Shown piece by piece: positions 17,401-23,221 of a stretch of 23,410 nucleotides of DNA. A program made the translations under genes and the position numbers. Location: positions 1 through 23,410 of the forward strand of contig CAAFVW010000030.1 of assembly GCA_900766575.1 (NCBI GenBank), written 5' to 3'. This stretch comes from Lachnospiraceae bacterium (GTDB lineage Bacteria > Bacillota > Clostridia > Lachnospirales > Lachnospiraceae). Within the stretch, counting starts at the first letter, position 1; each line of letters opens with the position of its first letter. The notes beneath the pieces were generated by a model, which was not told the origin of the DNA, made no database searches, and saw nothing but the letters and a program-made list of their open reading frames with translations.

Positions 17401-17905
17401 AATCCTGAAATCCCCGGTACAAGGTCTTCAGATCTCTCAGTTTCATTGCCAGTGCCCCTCTTTTTTCCGCACTGGAGATCAGTTTGTCCATATCCTGTGT
17501 ACTGATCCCGTATTGCATAAACTCCGAAATCGCACTTTTTACCTCATGAATATATCCCTGCTTATGCAGGAGGCTTCCCATCGCCGGAAGCTGCTCCTTC
17601 AGATCTGCCGCTACCTTCTGAAGCACCAGACTTTTGCCGGTGTCATCCAGTACCGGCATCTCCTTCGTTCCTACTTCTTCCAGAATGCGATGACTGAGTC
17701 TCCCGAAGCTTAAAACATCGATATTCAGAATCCCGCCACTGTCACTGCGTATGACCAGATCTTTCTGGGTCTGCATGGTAAACTGATCCGGCACGATGAT
17801 CAGGAAATTTCTTGCCGTATCCTCTGCCGCCCGTTGCATGATTTCTTCGTAGATTCTGTGACTCTTGCCCGACCCGGAAGGGCCAAAACAGAAACGTAAG
17901 CTCAT
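14456..17905 (-). CDS. addB: ATP-dependent helicase/deoxyribonuclease subunit B (AddB)
   Basis: This 1149-residue partner of AddA carries the second nuclease and the Chi-recognition role of the complex. It has a Walker A motif at the N-terminus (GPSGSGKS, residues 8-15), an inactivated-helicase-like core, and a C-terminal nuclease with VIDYKSGNKRFD. The four cysteines of the AddB iron-sulfur cluster are present at residues 781, 1101, 1104 and 1110. Their spacing is the same as in Bacillus subtilis AddB (801, 1121, 1124, 1130), which confirms both identity and integrity. The start chosen is the ATG at 17905, with GGAGG six bases upstream; a GTG six codons earlier is less likely because it precedes this site. 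The gene follows exoA by 44 bases and precedes addA by 60. Confidence 0.96.
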   Translation of the reverse strand: MSLRFCFGPSGSGKSHRIYEEIMQRAAEDTARNFLIIVPDQFTMQTQKDLVIRSDSGGILNIDVLSFGRLSHRILEEVGTKEMPVLDDTGKSLVLQKVAADLKEQLPAMGSLLHKQGYIHEVKSAISEFMQYGISTQDMDKLISSAEKRGALAMKLRDLKTLYRGFQDYIQDHFITTEETLDVLRRSLSKSKILRGSVVVFDGFTGFTPIQNRLIQELMRVCAETIVTVTIGEGEDPYKLDGEQKLFHLSKKTVADLVKLASEAEVERGEDIFVNGGPNRFAKAPALHYLEQNLFRYQYEPYMEEQQEIHMFEALSPREEVHQTALYIRRLIREQGLTYRDIAVVIGDLEGYASYVETEFGQLEIPCFLDRTRGIVLNPMIEYIKSALQLYIRDFSYDTVFHFLRSGMVDISREEIDELENYVIRTGARGYRTYSRLFTHRTEEMNGDAAGGEAAEETMGRLNRIRQQFLDTVEILHMGDRAKAGDYVSHLYDFLEQNQVQQKLLDYQQQFEQEGDLSRAREYAQIYRLVMDLLDQVYELLGEEEISRQEFADILEAGFGEITVGTIPQNVDRIVVGDMERTRLKQVKVLFFLGVNDGNIPKNASKGGIISDMDREFLIESGTEMAPSPRQQMYIQRLYLYLNMTKPSEQLYLSYAKVNSEGKGIRLSYLIDTVRKLFPLLTVEYPQNRSRLEQIEGRQEGARYLAEELREYVEGTLQEEEQQDFYLMYRAYEADVAGRDRLTQAAFRRYRESGLSRIVARALYGKQLENSVSRLETYAACASRHFLQYGLSLQEREEFGFEVSDMGTVYHAVLENFAGKLAESKLTWWDFSEEFAIKTVKESVEAYAATYGETVLYSSARNEYAITRMSRILTRTVLTLQQHLKQGSFQPDDYELSFRFAEDLDSIHVDLSEEERMHLQGRIDRIDVSEDAEHVYVKVIDYKSGNKRFDLAALYYGLQLQLVVYMNAAMELEGRKHPDKEIIPAALLYYHIDDPTIETPVELTEEQINEQILTKLRMNGVVNSDPEVVERLDRYLQDKSAVIPVEKKKDGSFSARSGILSREEMQLVSSYVDHKIRDIGREILDGKISANPYEKGSEEACTYCAYKKVCGFDTSIPGYEKRQLEEDDKQELLQRMRQVTESQHSDDAL

Positions 17906-17949
17906 CTGCTTCCTCCAATTCACTCACTGTACGATTCCGGACTGTTATC

Positions 17950-18705
17950 CTACCTGCAAAAATCCAGTTCAATGGGACAGTGATCCGATCCCATCACTTC
18001 CGTATGGATCTTTGCATCCTCCAGTCTGTCCTTCAGACATTCCGATACCACAAAATAATCAATTCTCCATCCTGCGTTTTTCGCTCTTGCCTGAAAACGG
18101 TAAGACCACCAGGAATAGATTCCGGTTGCTTCCGGATAAAAATAACGGAATGTATCAATAAATCCCTTTTCCAATACTTTGGAAAAACATGCTCTCTCTT
18201 CATCTGAGAACCCGGCATTGCCACGGTTCGTCCTGGGATTTTTCAGGTCGATCTCCTGATGCGCCACATTCAGATCTCCCGCATAAATCACCGGTTTGGT
18301 CTGCTCCAGTTGCTTCAGATATGCCAGGAAATCTTCCTCCCACTTCATGCGGTAATCCAGACGTTTCAATTCCTGCTGTGCATTCGGTACATAGACCGTC
18401 ACGAAATAAAAATCCGAGTATTCCGCTGTGATCACCCTTCCCTCATGATCATGCTCCTCTATGCCGATTCCATAGGTCACCTGTATGGGTTCTTCTTTTG
18501 TAAAAATCGCTGTGCCGGAATATCCCTTTTTCTCTGCATAATTCCAATACTGATGATATCCGGGAATATCCAGCTCGATCTGTCCCTCCTGTAACTTCGT
18601 CTCCTGCAAGCAGAAAATATCTGCATCGATTTCTTTAAAAAAATCCAGAAAACCCTTCTGCATGCAGGCTCTCAATCCGTTTACATTCCATGAGATCAAT
18701 TTCAT
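17950..18705 (-). CDS. exoA: Exodeoxyribonuclease III / AP endonuclease (ExoA type)
   Basis: The product cleaves DNA at abasic sites and has 3' exonuclease and phosphatase activity in base-excision repair. At 251 residues it matches ExoA. Catalytic motifs of the exonuclease III fold are all visible: ISWNVNGLRA with Asn7, CLQETK with metal-binding Glu35, YVPNAQ, GDLNVAH near residue 140, WRIDYFVVS and the terminal GSDHCPIELD. The ATG at 18705 is chosen because AGGAG lies nine bases upstream and the catalytic strand begins immediately; the longer frame from 18768 adds 21 residues not typical of the family. It is followed after 44 bases by addB, which suggests a shared repair transcript. No clear promoter was found directly upstream. 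Confidence 0.95.
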   Translation of the reverse strand: MKLISWNVNGLRACMQKGFLDFFKEIDADIFCLQETKLQEGQIELDIPGYHQYWNYAEKKGYSGTAIFTKEEPIQVTYGIGIEEHDHEGRVITAEYSDFYFVTVYVPNAQQELKRLDYRMKWEEDFLAYLKQLEQTKPVIYAGDLNVAHQEIDLKNPRTNRGNAGFSDEERACFSKVLEKGFIDTFRYFYPEATGIYSWWSYRFQARAKNAGWRIDYFVVSECLKDRLEDAKIHTEVMGSDHCPIELDFCR

Positions 18706-18776
18706 AATTTTTTTCTCCTGCTCTTTGTTCCTATTATCCACATATTCTGTCCCATATTCCGGACTCATTGCATTTT

Positions 18777-18964
18777 TCAGGTGCTACAAGGTGCCAATAT
18801 TTTTAATACCGTCCACGAAGTCTTTTTGCCTGCAGCAAGTCCAACTGCCTCTGAAACGCTGAGTTCTTCCTTCTGTGGGAATGCCACTCCGTCCTCTACG
18901 ACCTGATTCCAGATCTCTGTCATTTTGCAATGTCTTTTATTTCAAATTTTCTGATGGTAATCAT
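18777..18964 (-). pseudogene. Remnant of a GNAT N-acetyltransferase gene (frameshifted and truncated)
   Basis: A good ribosome binding site (GAGGAG) and ATG at 18964 start MITIRKFEIKDIAK, which then stops. A one-base shift at the A-run near 18921-18926 restores the expected continuation MTEIWNQVVEDGVAFPQKEE, typical of the first 40 residues of RimI/Pat-like GNAT acetyltransferases. The frame then ends at 18777 without the acetyl-CoA-binding motif, so most of the gene is lost. Joined, the two frames give about 60 residues. It lies 12 bases after the stop of the two-TM gene and 71 bases before exoA, and so marks a deletion junction inside this - strand gene block. Confidence 0.6.
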
Positions 18965-18976
18965 GATTATACTCCT

Positions 18977-19681
18977 CTACGCTTTCGTTATTTTCTGTGT
19001 TTCTGTTTTCTGCATCTGTTTATTCCATTCCTGTTCTTTTCTCACAGCCCCAAATGACTTTTCATATCCTTCCAGAAGATCCAGAAATCTCTGCACACTG
19101 GTGATGTCACCTGCCCTGCCCGTTGGATAATCCATCCACGCATGCTGTTTCTCCTTCGGATAGATATTCTCTATGGTGTTTGCTCCGATTATCAGCCATT
19201 TGCTGTGGAAACAGACTGCATTATCCTTTGGATTTAAAAAAGCACGATATTCCTTCAACGAATATCTCTCCGGAATCCCCCATGGGAGATTCCCGTCCCC
19301 GCCCATCTGACTGATTTCCACGCCGATATCATTTAATTCCACTCGCAGTCTGACCGGATCCACCGGCTTTTTCCATATTCTATCCAACAGAAGATTCAGC
19401 GGTCCCAACAGCACAATCGTCATACAGATTGCCAGAACTCCCGTAATATCTCCAATCCAATGACTCTGCACCAGAATCTGAAACCACAAATGATCCTCTT
19501 CTCGGATGCCCCATACTCTCCATCCGACCAAAACCGCCGCCACAATGTAGATAAGAACGGTTGCCGCTGCGAATGGCATCAGTGCCTTTTCCTTTTTCAT
19601 TCCCCAGTCTGCATAAGCCTTTCGTTCTTCCTCTGTGAAAAGCACCGGCAGCTCATAACACTCTGTCATATCCGTAACCAT
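18977..19681 (-). CDS. Uncharacterised protein with two membrane helices and a soluble C-terminal domain
   Basis: No confident family match was recognised. The 234-residue protein has a short acidic N-terminal part and two membrane helices near residues 33-57 and 75-99. A cytoplasmic domain of about 130 residues then runs from DRIWKKPVDPVRLRVELNDIG to a highly charged C-terminus. The domain contains CFHSKWLIIGANTIENIYPKEK, faintly reminiscent of YcxB-like or PH-like membrane-associated proteins; this is a weak similarity only. The gene starts 16 bases after the stop of the sseB-like gene, so the two are probably cotranscribed. The ATG at 19681 has GGAAAGG only two bases upstream, so the ATG four codons later may be used instead. 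Confidence 0.7.
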   Translation of the reverse strand: MVTDMTECYELPVLFTEEERKAYADWGMKKEKALMPFAAATVLIYIVAAVLVGWRVWGIREEDHLWFQILVQSHWIGDITGVLAICMTIVLLGPLNLLLDRIWKKPVDPVRLRVELNDIGVEISQMGGDGNLPWGIPERYSLKEYRAFLNPKDNAVCFHSKWLIIGANTIENIYPKEKQHAWMDYPTGRAGDITSVQRFLDLLEGYEKSFGAVRKEQEWNKQMQKTETQKITKA

Positions 19682-19697
19682 ACCTTTCCGTATTATG

Positions 19698-20141
19698 TCA
19701 CTCTCCGAGGATAATGCGGATCAGATGCTTATCCAACATCAAGGTCCGGTTCCAGGGGTTTAAGATCACGCCTTCGATGCCTTCCGCCGTTAATGTCATG
19801 CGGAACAACTGCTCTATATCTGTAAGAAAAGTCGACATAACGCTGCCGCTCCCCTTTAATTCTTCTTCAAAACCGGTAAATGCCGACCACCATTTTTTCC
19901 CATCGGAGGTCTGCACCGCCTGCAAACACATAACTGTTCCGGCCGCCTGCGTCACTGCCTCCTTCACATCAGCCGAAGGAGGTTCCACCGCCACAATGAA
20001 CTGCCCCTGCTCTTTCATCCTTCTACGGACCTGCGTCAGCGCATGGGCCAGAAGTTCCTCCGTAGGTTCCTGCTGCAATGCGGCAATCGCCTCCTCTATT
20101 TTCTCATTTCCCTGTAAACCTTTGTCTTTCTTCTCACTCAT
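19698..20141 (-). CDS. SseB family protein
   Basis: This 147-residue soluble protein has the SseB N-terminal domain pattern. The region QGQFIVAVEPP is followed by a middle strand containing GKKWWSAFTGFEEELKG and by the terminal EGIEGVILNPWNRTLMLDKHLIRIIL, in which VILNPW is the most characteristic segment. The family is widespread in Lachnospiraceae and in enterobacteria (E. coli SseB enhances serine-sensitive processes), but its molecular function is not settled. The ATG at 20141 follows an AAAGGATG site. It is the first gene of the - strand block. No obvious promoter elements were picked out in the 287 bases upstream. Confidence 0.8.
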   Translation of the reverse strand: MSEKKDKGLQGNEKIEEAIAALQQEPTEELLAHALTQVRRRMKEQGQFIVAVEPPSADVKEAVTQAAGTVMCLQAVQTSDGKKWWSAFTGFEEELKGSGSVMSTFLTDIEQLFRMTLTAEGIEGVILNPWNRTLMLDKHLIRIILGE

Positions 20142-20428
20142 AACACAACATCATCCTTTAATACTTTATGTCTCTGTAACTGCCCTTTTTCCTTCACAAA
20201 AATACTCTTTTAATTCTCTCTTTTTGCTTAAATGATTACTTCCGTGAATTTTCACAACTCCGAACAGTTACCTGTTTTTTATGATAAACCTATCATAATA
20301 TTTATATCATTTAGCCATTCTATTTACAATGAAAGTTTGCATTTTTAACATCGCACTTTTCCTTGACAGTACCTGCATTCATTGCTAACATGAGTCTGAG
20401 CGTAAAAAGCTTAGAAATGAGGACGATT
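20142..20428. other. Divergent intergenic region between the sseB-like and HAD genes
   Basis: This 287-base AT-rich stretch has no convincing gene. It contains GTGAA-AA-TTCAC-type dyad symmetry at 20244-20255, a small dyad ATGATA-AACC-TATCAT at 20281-20296 and an AT-rich tract at 20297-20340. The promoter of the HAD gene lies at its right end. The frame open from 20363 begins inside that -35 element and is not a real N-terminus. Confidence 0.5.
20363..20391 (+). promoter_or_regulatory. Promoter of the HAD-IIA phosphatase gene
   Basis: A perfect TTGACA (20363-20368) is followed after 17 bases by TAACAT (20386-20391). Transcription would start near 20398, about 30 bases before the chosen ATG. 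Confidence 0.6.
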
Positions 20429-21292
20429 ATGGATATCTTTGACCCGAAGCACATTTACAGCGATGCCGCGAAACTGGCACGTTTGAAAAATAAGAAGTTA
20501 TTTCTGTTCGACATCGATGGTACGATTGCCGTTGGTGACACTTTATACGATGGCAGTGCCGATCTGCTCCGGTATATCAATGCCATCGGTGGCAAGGCTT
20601 ATTATATTACCAACAACTCTACGAAAAGCGGACTGGATTATGTCAAAAAATTCCAGGATGCGTTTCATCTGGACAGCACGGAGGATCAGTTCATCACCTC
20701 CGGCTACATGACACTGCGTTTTCTCAAGACAAACTATGCAGATAAGAAAATCTTTGTACTGGGAACTGCTTCTTTCGTATCTGAGCTCAGGAAAAACGGT
20801 CTTCAGGTCACGGAGGTATGTGAGGATGGTATTGACTGTGTCGTTGTTGCCTATGACAGTGAATTAAATTATGCAAAGCTGACCGAGGTCTGCAAGGTTT
20901 TATTCACGCAGGAGGTTCCTTTCTACGGCACCAATCCGGATCTGCGCTGCCCCATAGATTTCGGTTTTATCCCCGACTGCGGTGCCATCTGTGATATGAT
21001 CATCTCCACAACAGATAAGCAGCCCATCTACCTCGGCAAGCCCAGCAGGGAAGTCGTAAACCTCTGCCTTGAAGTCTCCGGCTTTACTCCGGAGGAAACT
21101 CTGGTAGTCGGTGATCGCCTGTACACCGATATCGCCTGCGGAATCAACGGAGGTGTGGATACCTGTGTTCTCTTCACCGGCGAGGCACAAAAAAAGGATA
21201 TTCTGACTCCCGAAGGGGAACCGAATACCCAGTATCTGCCGGATTATGCGTTTGAAAATGTGCAGGAATTGTTGGATGCCTGCCGTGGATAA
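20429..21292 (+). CDS. HAD superfamily IIA hydrolase (NagD-like phosphatase)
   Basis: This 287-residue cytoplasmic phosphatase has HAD motif I LFLFDIDGT with nucleophile Asp28 and Asp30, motif II ITNNST in the mid-60s, motif III lysine in LGKPSREVV and motif IV VVGDRLYTDIACG. The segment between motifs II and III is the C2-type cap of the IIA subfamily (NagD, 4-nitrophenylphosphatase, phosphoglycolate phosphatase-like). The exact substrate cannot be told; small phosphorylated metabolites or damaged sugar phosphates are usual. The start at 20429 is chosen because GAGG lies six bases upstream and the promoter predicts a start site near 20398. It is convergent with the DegV gene, 42 bases away, with only a weak 6-bp hairpin between. 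Confidence 0.9.
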   Translation: MDIFDPKHIYSDAAKLARLKNKKLFLFDIDGTIAVGDTLYDGSADLLRYINAIGGKAYYITNNSTKSGLDYVKKFQDAFHLDSTEDQFITSGYMTLRFLKTNYADKKIFVLGTASFVSELRKNGLQVTEVCEDGIDCVVVAYDSELNYAKLTEVCKVLFTQEVPFYGTNPDLRCPIDFGFIPDCGAICDMIISTTDKQPIYLGKPSREVVNLCLEVSGFTPEETLVVGDRLYTDIACGINGGVDTCVLFTGEAQKKDILTPEGEPNTQYLPDYAFENVQELLDACRG

Positions 21293-21334
21293 CTCCGGAT
21301 TGCGGGAGTTCGTCCGGTTTGCCACATTCGCAAG

Positions 21335-22240
21335 TTATCTCGTAATAGATTTCTTCACAACACCGATTCCCAGCGGATACGGTCCGGTGTGTACTCCAAT
21401 GGTGGCACCGATCTGGAAAATAGGAATCTCATTGATGTCATATCCTTTTTCCTTCAGTCTGCCCAACAGCCTGTCGCGGAATTCTACGGCCTCTTCATAA
21501 TCATAACCGTAACCGACACAGATGCTGTAATTTGCAATGTCAGCCTTTTCCTCTGCCAGATACGCCAACAACAGATCTATATTTTTATCCACCGTCTTGC
21601 GGCGGCTTCTGCCGATACCCGAAGGGAAAATCTCTCCCTCTTTCAAAGTAATGACAGGCTTGATGCCAAGCAGGCTTCCTGCCACACTGGCCACTTTGCC
21701 GATGCGCCCACCATGCTTTAAATATTCCATATTTCCCACAGTGAAAAAGATTCTGCCGGAACTCTTAATCTCATTCAGGCGGTCAATACTCTCCTGATAC
21801 CCTTTCCCGGCATCTCTGAGACGTACAGCCTCCAATACATAGATTCCCTGAAGTACGGTATCCACCGTCGAATCGCAGACATAGATCTGTGCCTCAGGGT
21901 ATTCCTCCTCGAGAATCGCTTTGGCATTCAGAGCAGACTGCATAGAGCCGCTGAATTTGGTTGTGATGCAGATACAGATAACAGGAGTCCCCACCTTCAC
22001 ATAAGGAAGGAATGCGTCCACATAATCCTGTACGGAAGGCATGGAAGATTTGGGATATACATCCGGATGCTCCACCATCTCCTGATAGAATTCACGGACA
22101 CCGATCTCTACCATTTCCTTCTGATATTTCCCTTCTTCAAAAGAAACATAAAAGGGAACTACCGTAATATTTTTCTCTTTGGTCAGCTCCATGGGAAGAT
22201 CACAGGAACCGTCTGATATAATATGAAATGCTTCGCTCAT
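21335..22240 (-). CDS. DegV family fatty-acid-binding protein
   Basis: This 301-residue protein has the two-domain DegV pattern: SDGSCDLP at residues 9-16, VVPFYVSFEEGKY, the KSSMPSVQDYVDAF segment, CITTKFSGSMQSALNA, VCDSTVDTVLQGIYVLEAVRL, and GGRIGKVASVAGSLLGIKPVITLKEGEI. The end HTGPYPLGIGVV is also typical of the family. DegV proteins bind a long-chain fatty acid between the domains; FakB proteins of this family hand fatty acids to the kinase FakA for acyl-phosphate formation. No fakA gene is nearby, so a FakB role is possible but unproven. The ATG at 22240 follows an AAAGGTG site. No strong promoter was identified in the AT-rich region upstream. Confidence 0.93.
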   Translation of the reverse strand: MSEAFHIISDGSCDLPMELTKEKNITVVPFYVSFEEGKYQKEMVEIGVREFYQEMVEHPDVYPKSSMPSVQDYVDAFLPYVKVGTPVICICITTKFSGSMQSALNAKAILEEEYPEAQIYVCDSTVDTVLQGIYVLEAVRLRDAGKGYQESIDRLNEIKSSGRIFFTVGNMEYLKHGGRIGKVASVAGSLLGIKPVITLKEGEIFPSGIGRSRRKTVDKNIDLLLAYLAEEKADIANYSICVGYGYDYEEAVEFRDRLLGRLKEKGYDINEIPIFQIGATIGVHTGPYPLGIGVVKKSITR

Positions 22241-22314
22241 TCTCGCTTACACCTTTCTGCTTGTTTACAGAGTTTAGCTTACCACGTTATAGAGTAAAAA
22301 GCAATGTATTTTTG

Positions 22315-22338
22315 ACACTATATTGCATTTCATAGTGT
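22315..22338. repeat. 7-bp inverted repeat in the AT-rich DegV upstream region
   Basis: ACACTAT (22315-22321) and ATAGTGT (22332-22338) are perfect inverted copies with a 10-base spacer, upstream of the DegV gene. It may be an operator or chance in AT-rich DNA. Confidence 0.3.
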
Positions 22339-22414
22339 TTTATGTTATTTTATGTAGTTTTTATAACTATATATGATTTTATTTTCCATTGCGCGATATT
22401 TGTCGATGGAAGTA

Positions 22415-22443
22415 TGTCAACCATTCTCCGACATTCGTTGACA
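22415..22443. promoter_or_regulatory. Inverted repeat overlapping the -35 of the small-RNA promoter
   Basis: TGTCAAC (22415-22421) and GTTGACA (22437-22443) are perfect inverted copies spaced by 15 bases, two helical turns centre to centre. The right arm contains the -35 TTGACA. It is a plausible site for a dimeric regulator of the small RNA. Confidence 0.35.
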
Positions 22444-22466
22444 ATATGCCCATCTGCAAGTATACT
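22438..22466 (+). promoter_or_regulatory. Strong promoter of the small RNA
   Basis: A perfect TTGACA (22438-22443) is followed after exactly 17 bases by TATACT (22461-22466). This is the best sigma-A promoter in the window, and it points toward a region with no plus-strand protein gene. The predicted start is near 22472-22474. Confidence 0.8.
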
Positions 22467-22471
22467 AAAGT

Positions 22472-22580
22472 TGTTAACCCTTCATTCCCCTAGGTAACAT
22501 TCAGTCTGTGGAAATGACCCCCTTTCATTCTCCGCAGACTGACAACAGCCCGGCAGAATCATCTGCCGGGCTGTTTTTTT
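22472..22580 (+). ncRNA. Probable free-standing small RNA with three hairpins and C-rich loops
   Basis: A strong promoter and a strong intrinsic terminator frame about 108 bases with no ORF. Hairpin 1 (22472-22499) pairs TGTTA-CC with GGTAACA, with one bulged A, and exposes the loop CTTCATTCCCCTA. Hairpin 2 (22501-22542) has an 11-bp outer stem, TCAGTCTGTGG with CCGCAGACTGA and one G-U pair, then an inner 5-bp stem AATGA/TCATT and the loop CCCCCTT. Hairpin 3 is the terminator. The two C-rich stretches share the pattern CCYTTCATTCYCC, which is complementary to a Shine-Dalgarno sequence followed by AUG. This suggests a trans-acting repressor of translation. It cannot be a riboswitch for a downstream gene, because the next gene is on the opposite strand. 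No known RNA family was recognised. Confidence 0.7.
22546..22580 (+). terminator. Intrinsic terminator of the small RNA
   Basis: A perfect 12-bp GC-rich stem, CAGCCCGGCAGA with TCTGCCGGGCTG, has a 4-base loop (22558-22561) and is followed by seven T residues. The T-tract overlaps the stop codon of the convergent Rrf2 gene. On the minus strand no U-tract follows, so it mainly serves the plus-strand transcript. Confidence 0.92.
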
Positions 22581-23019
22581 AGATGGAATAATCCAGATTC
22601 TCCAATCGCTTCTTTCTTCGTTCCACCAGATCCGCGATGGTAACGCCGTCCACCACGCTGTTCACCGCATCATATAATTCCTGCCATACTTCCAACGTCT
22701 CACAGGTATCACAGCGCTCACAGATGTCGGCTCCCTCCTCCAGACACGCTACAGGCGCCAGCGAACCTTCTGTGAGTCGCAAAATCATTCCTACGGTATA
22801 ATCCGCCGGATTCTTGGCGATACGATAACCACCCTGGGCCCCGCGGACACTTTTCACATATCCGGCTTTATTCAGCACAGCAATGATCTGTTCCAGATAT
22901 TTCTCGGAAATTCCCTGCCTTGCTGCAATCTCTTTTACCTTGATACACTCTCCATTGTTGTGCAGTGCGAGATCCAGCATCACACGTACTGCATATCTTC
23001 CCTTTGTAGAAATCTTCAT
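22579..23019 (-). CDS. Rrf2/IscR-family transcriptional regulator
   Basis: This 146-residue regulator begins MKISTKGRYAVRVMLDLALH, the classic Rrf2 start, followed by a winged-helix domain (IAARQGISEKYLEQIIAVL, then the wing VRGAQGGYRIAK). The C-terminal part has cysteines at 92, 100, 103 and 106, a variant of the three-cysteine cluster site of IscR and NsrR, and thus a likely Fe-S-responsive sensor. Targets are unknown. In Clostridia such genes often precede nifS-nifU-like genes, but none follows here. The start at 23019 is chosen because GAGGA lies just upstream and the family N-terminus begins here; the longer frame from 23040 is less likely. It is convergent with the small RNA, so read-through of either transcript would make them antisense. 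Confidence 0.92.
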   Translation of the reverse strand: MKISTKGRYAVRVMLDLALHNNGECIKVKEIAARQGISEKYLEQIIAVLNKAGYVKSVRGAQGGYRIAKNPADYTVGMILRLTEGSLAPVACLEEGADICERCDTCETLEVWQELYDAVNSVVDGVTIADLVERRKKRLENLDYSI

Positions 23020-23122
23020 AATATCCTCATTTCTGCGCACGCATTCTATTTCCCCGGTTATGTTCGCCGAAGCGCCATTACCGGCATATCCCAGAGTTCA
23101 TATAGGATTTGTGGAAACAGCA

Positions 23123-23189
23123 GAAAAATCAGGAGAGCATCCATGAATGCCATGCAGAGGATGTTCCTCCCAGTCATGGAATGCTCTCC
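23123..23189 (-). terminator. Terminator of the metQ-like gene
   Basis: On the minus strand a 15-bp stem with one bulged T (arms at 23174-23189 and 23132-23146) is followed by ATTTTTC. The 27-base loop contains an inner 5-bp hairpin, GAGGA with TCCTC at 23157-23169. It lies between the metQ-like stop codon and the start of the Rrf2 gene, separating the two transcripts. Confidence 0.75.
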
Positions 23190-23221
23190 GGAATTTTACA
23201 CTACATTATAATGTTTTCACC

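Noticed and set aside
20244..20255. Rex-like operator upstream of the sseB-like gene.
   Set aside because: The dyad has four bases between the TTGTGA and TCAC arms instead of six, and the right arm lacks the terminal AA.
20363..20428. 22-residue N-terminal extension of the HAD phosphatase.
   Set aside because: The extension starts at the -35 hexamer of the promoter; the ATG at 20429 has a good ribosome binding site.
21291..21310. Hairpin AACTCC/GGAGTT as a terminator between the HAD and DegV genes.
   Set aside because: Only 6 bp, overlaps the HAD stop codon and has no T-tract on either side.
22472..22580. Riboswitch, 6S RNA or signal recognition particle RNA for the small RNA locus.
   Set aside because: No downstream gene on the same strand; too short and wrongly structured for 6S; lacks the conserved SRP apical loop.
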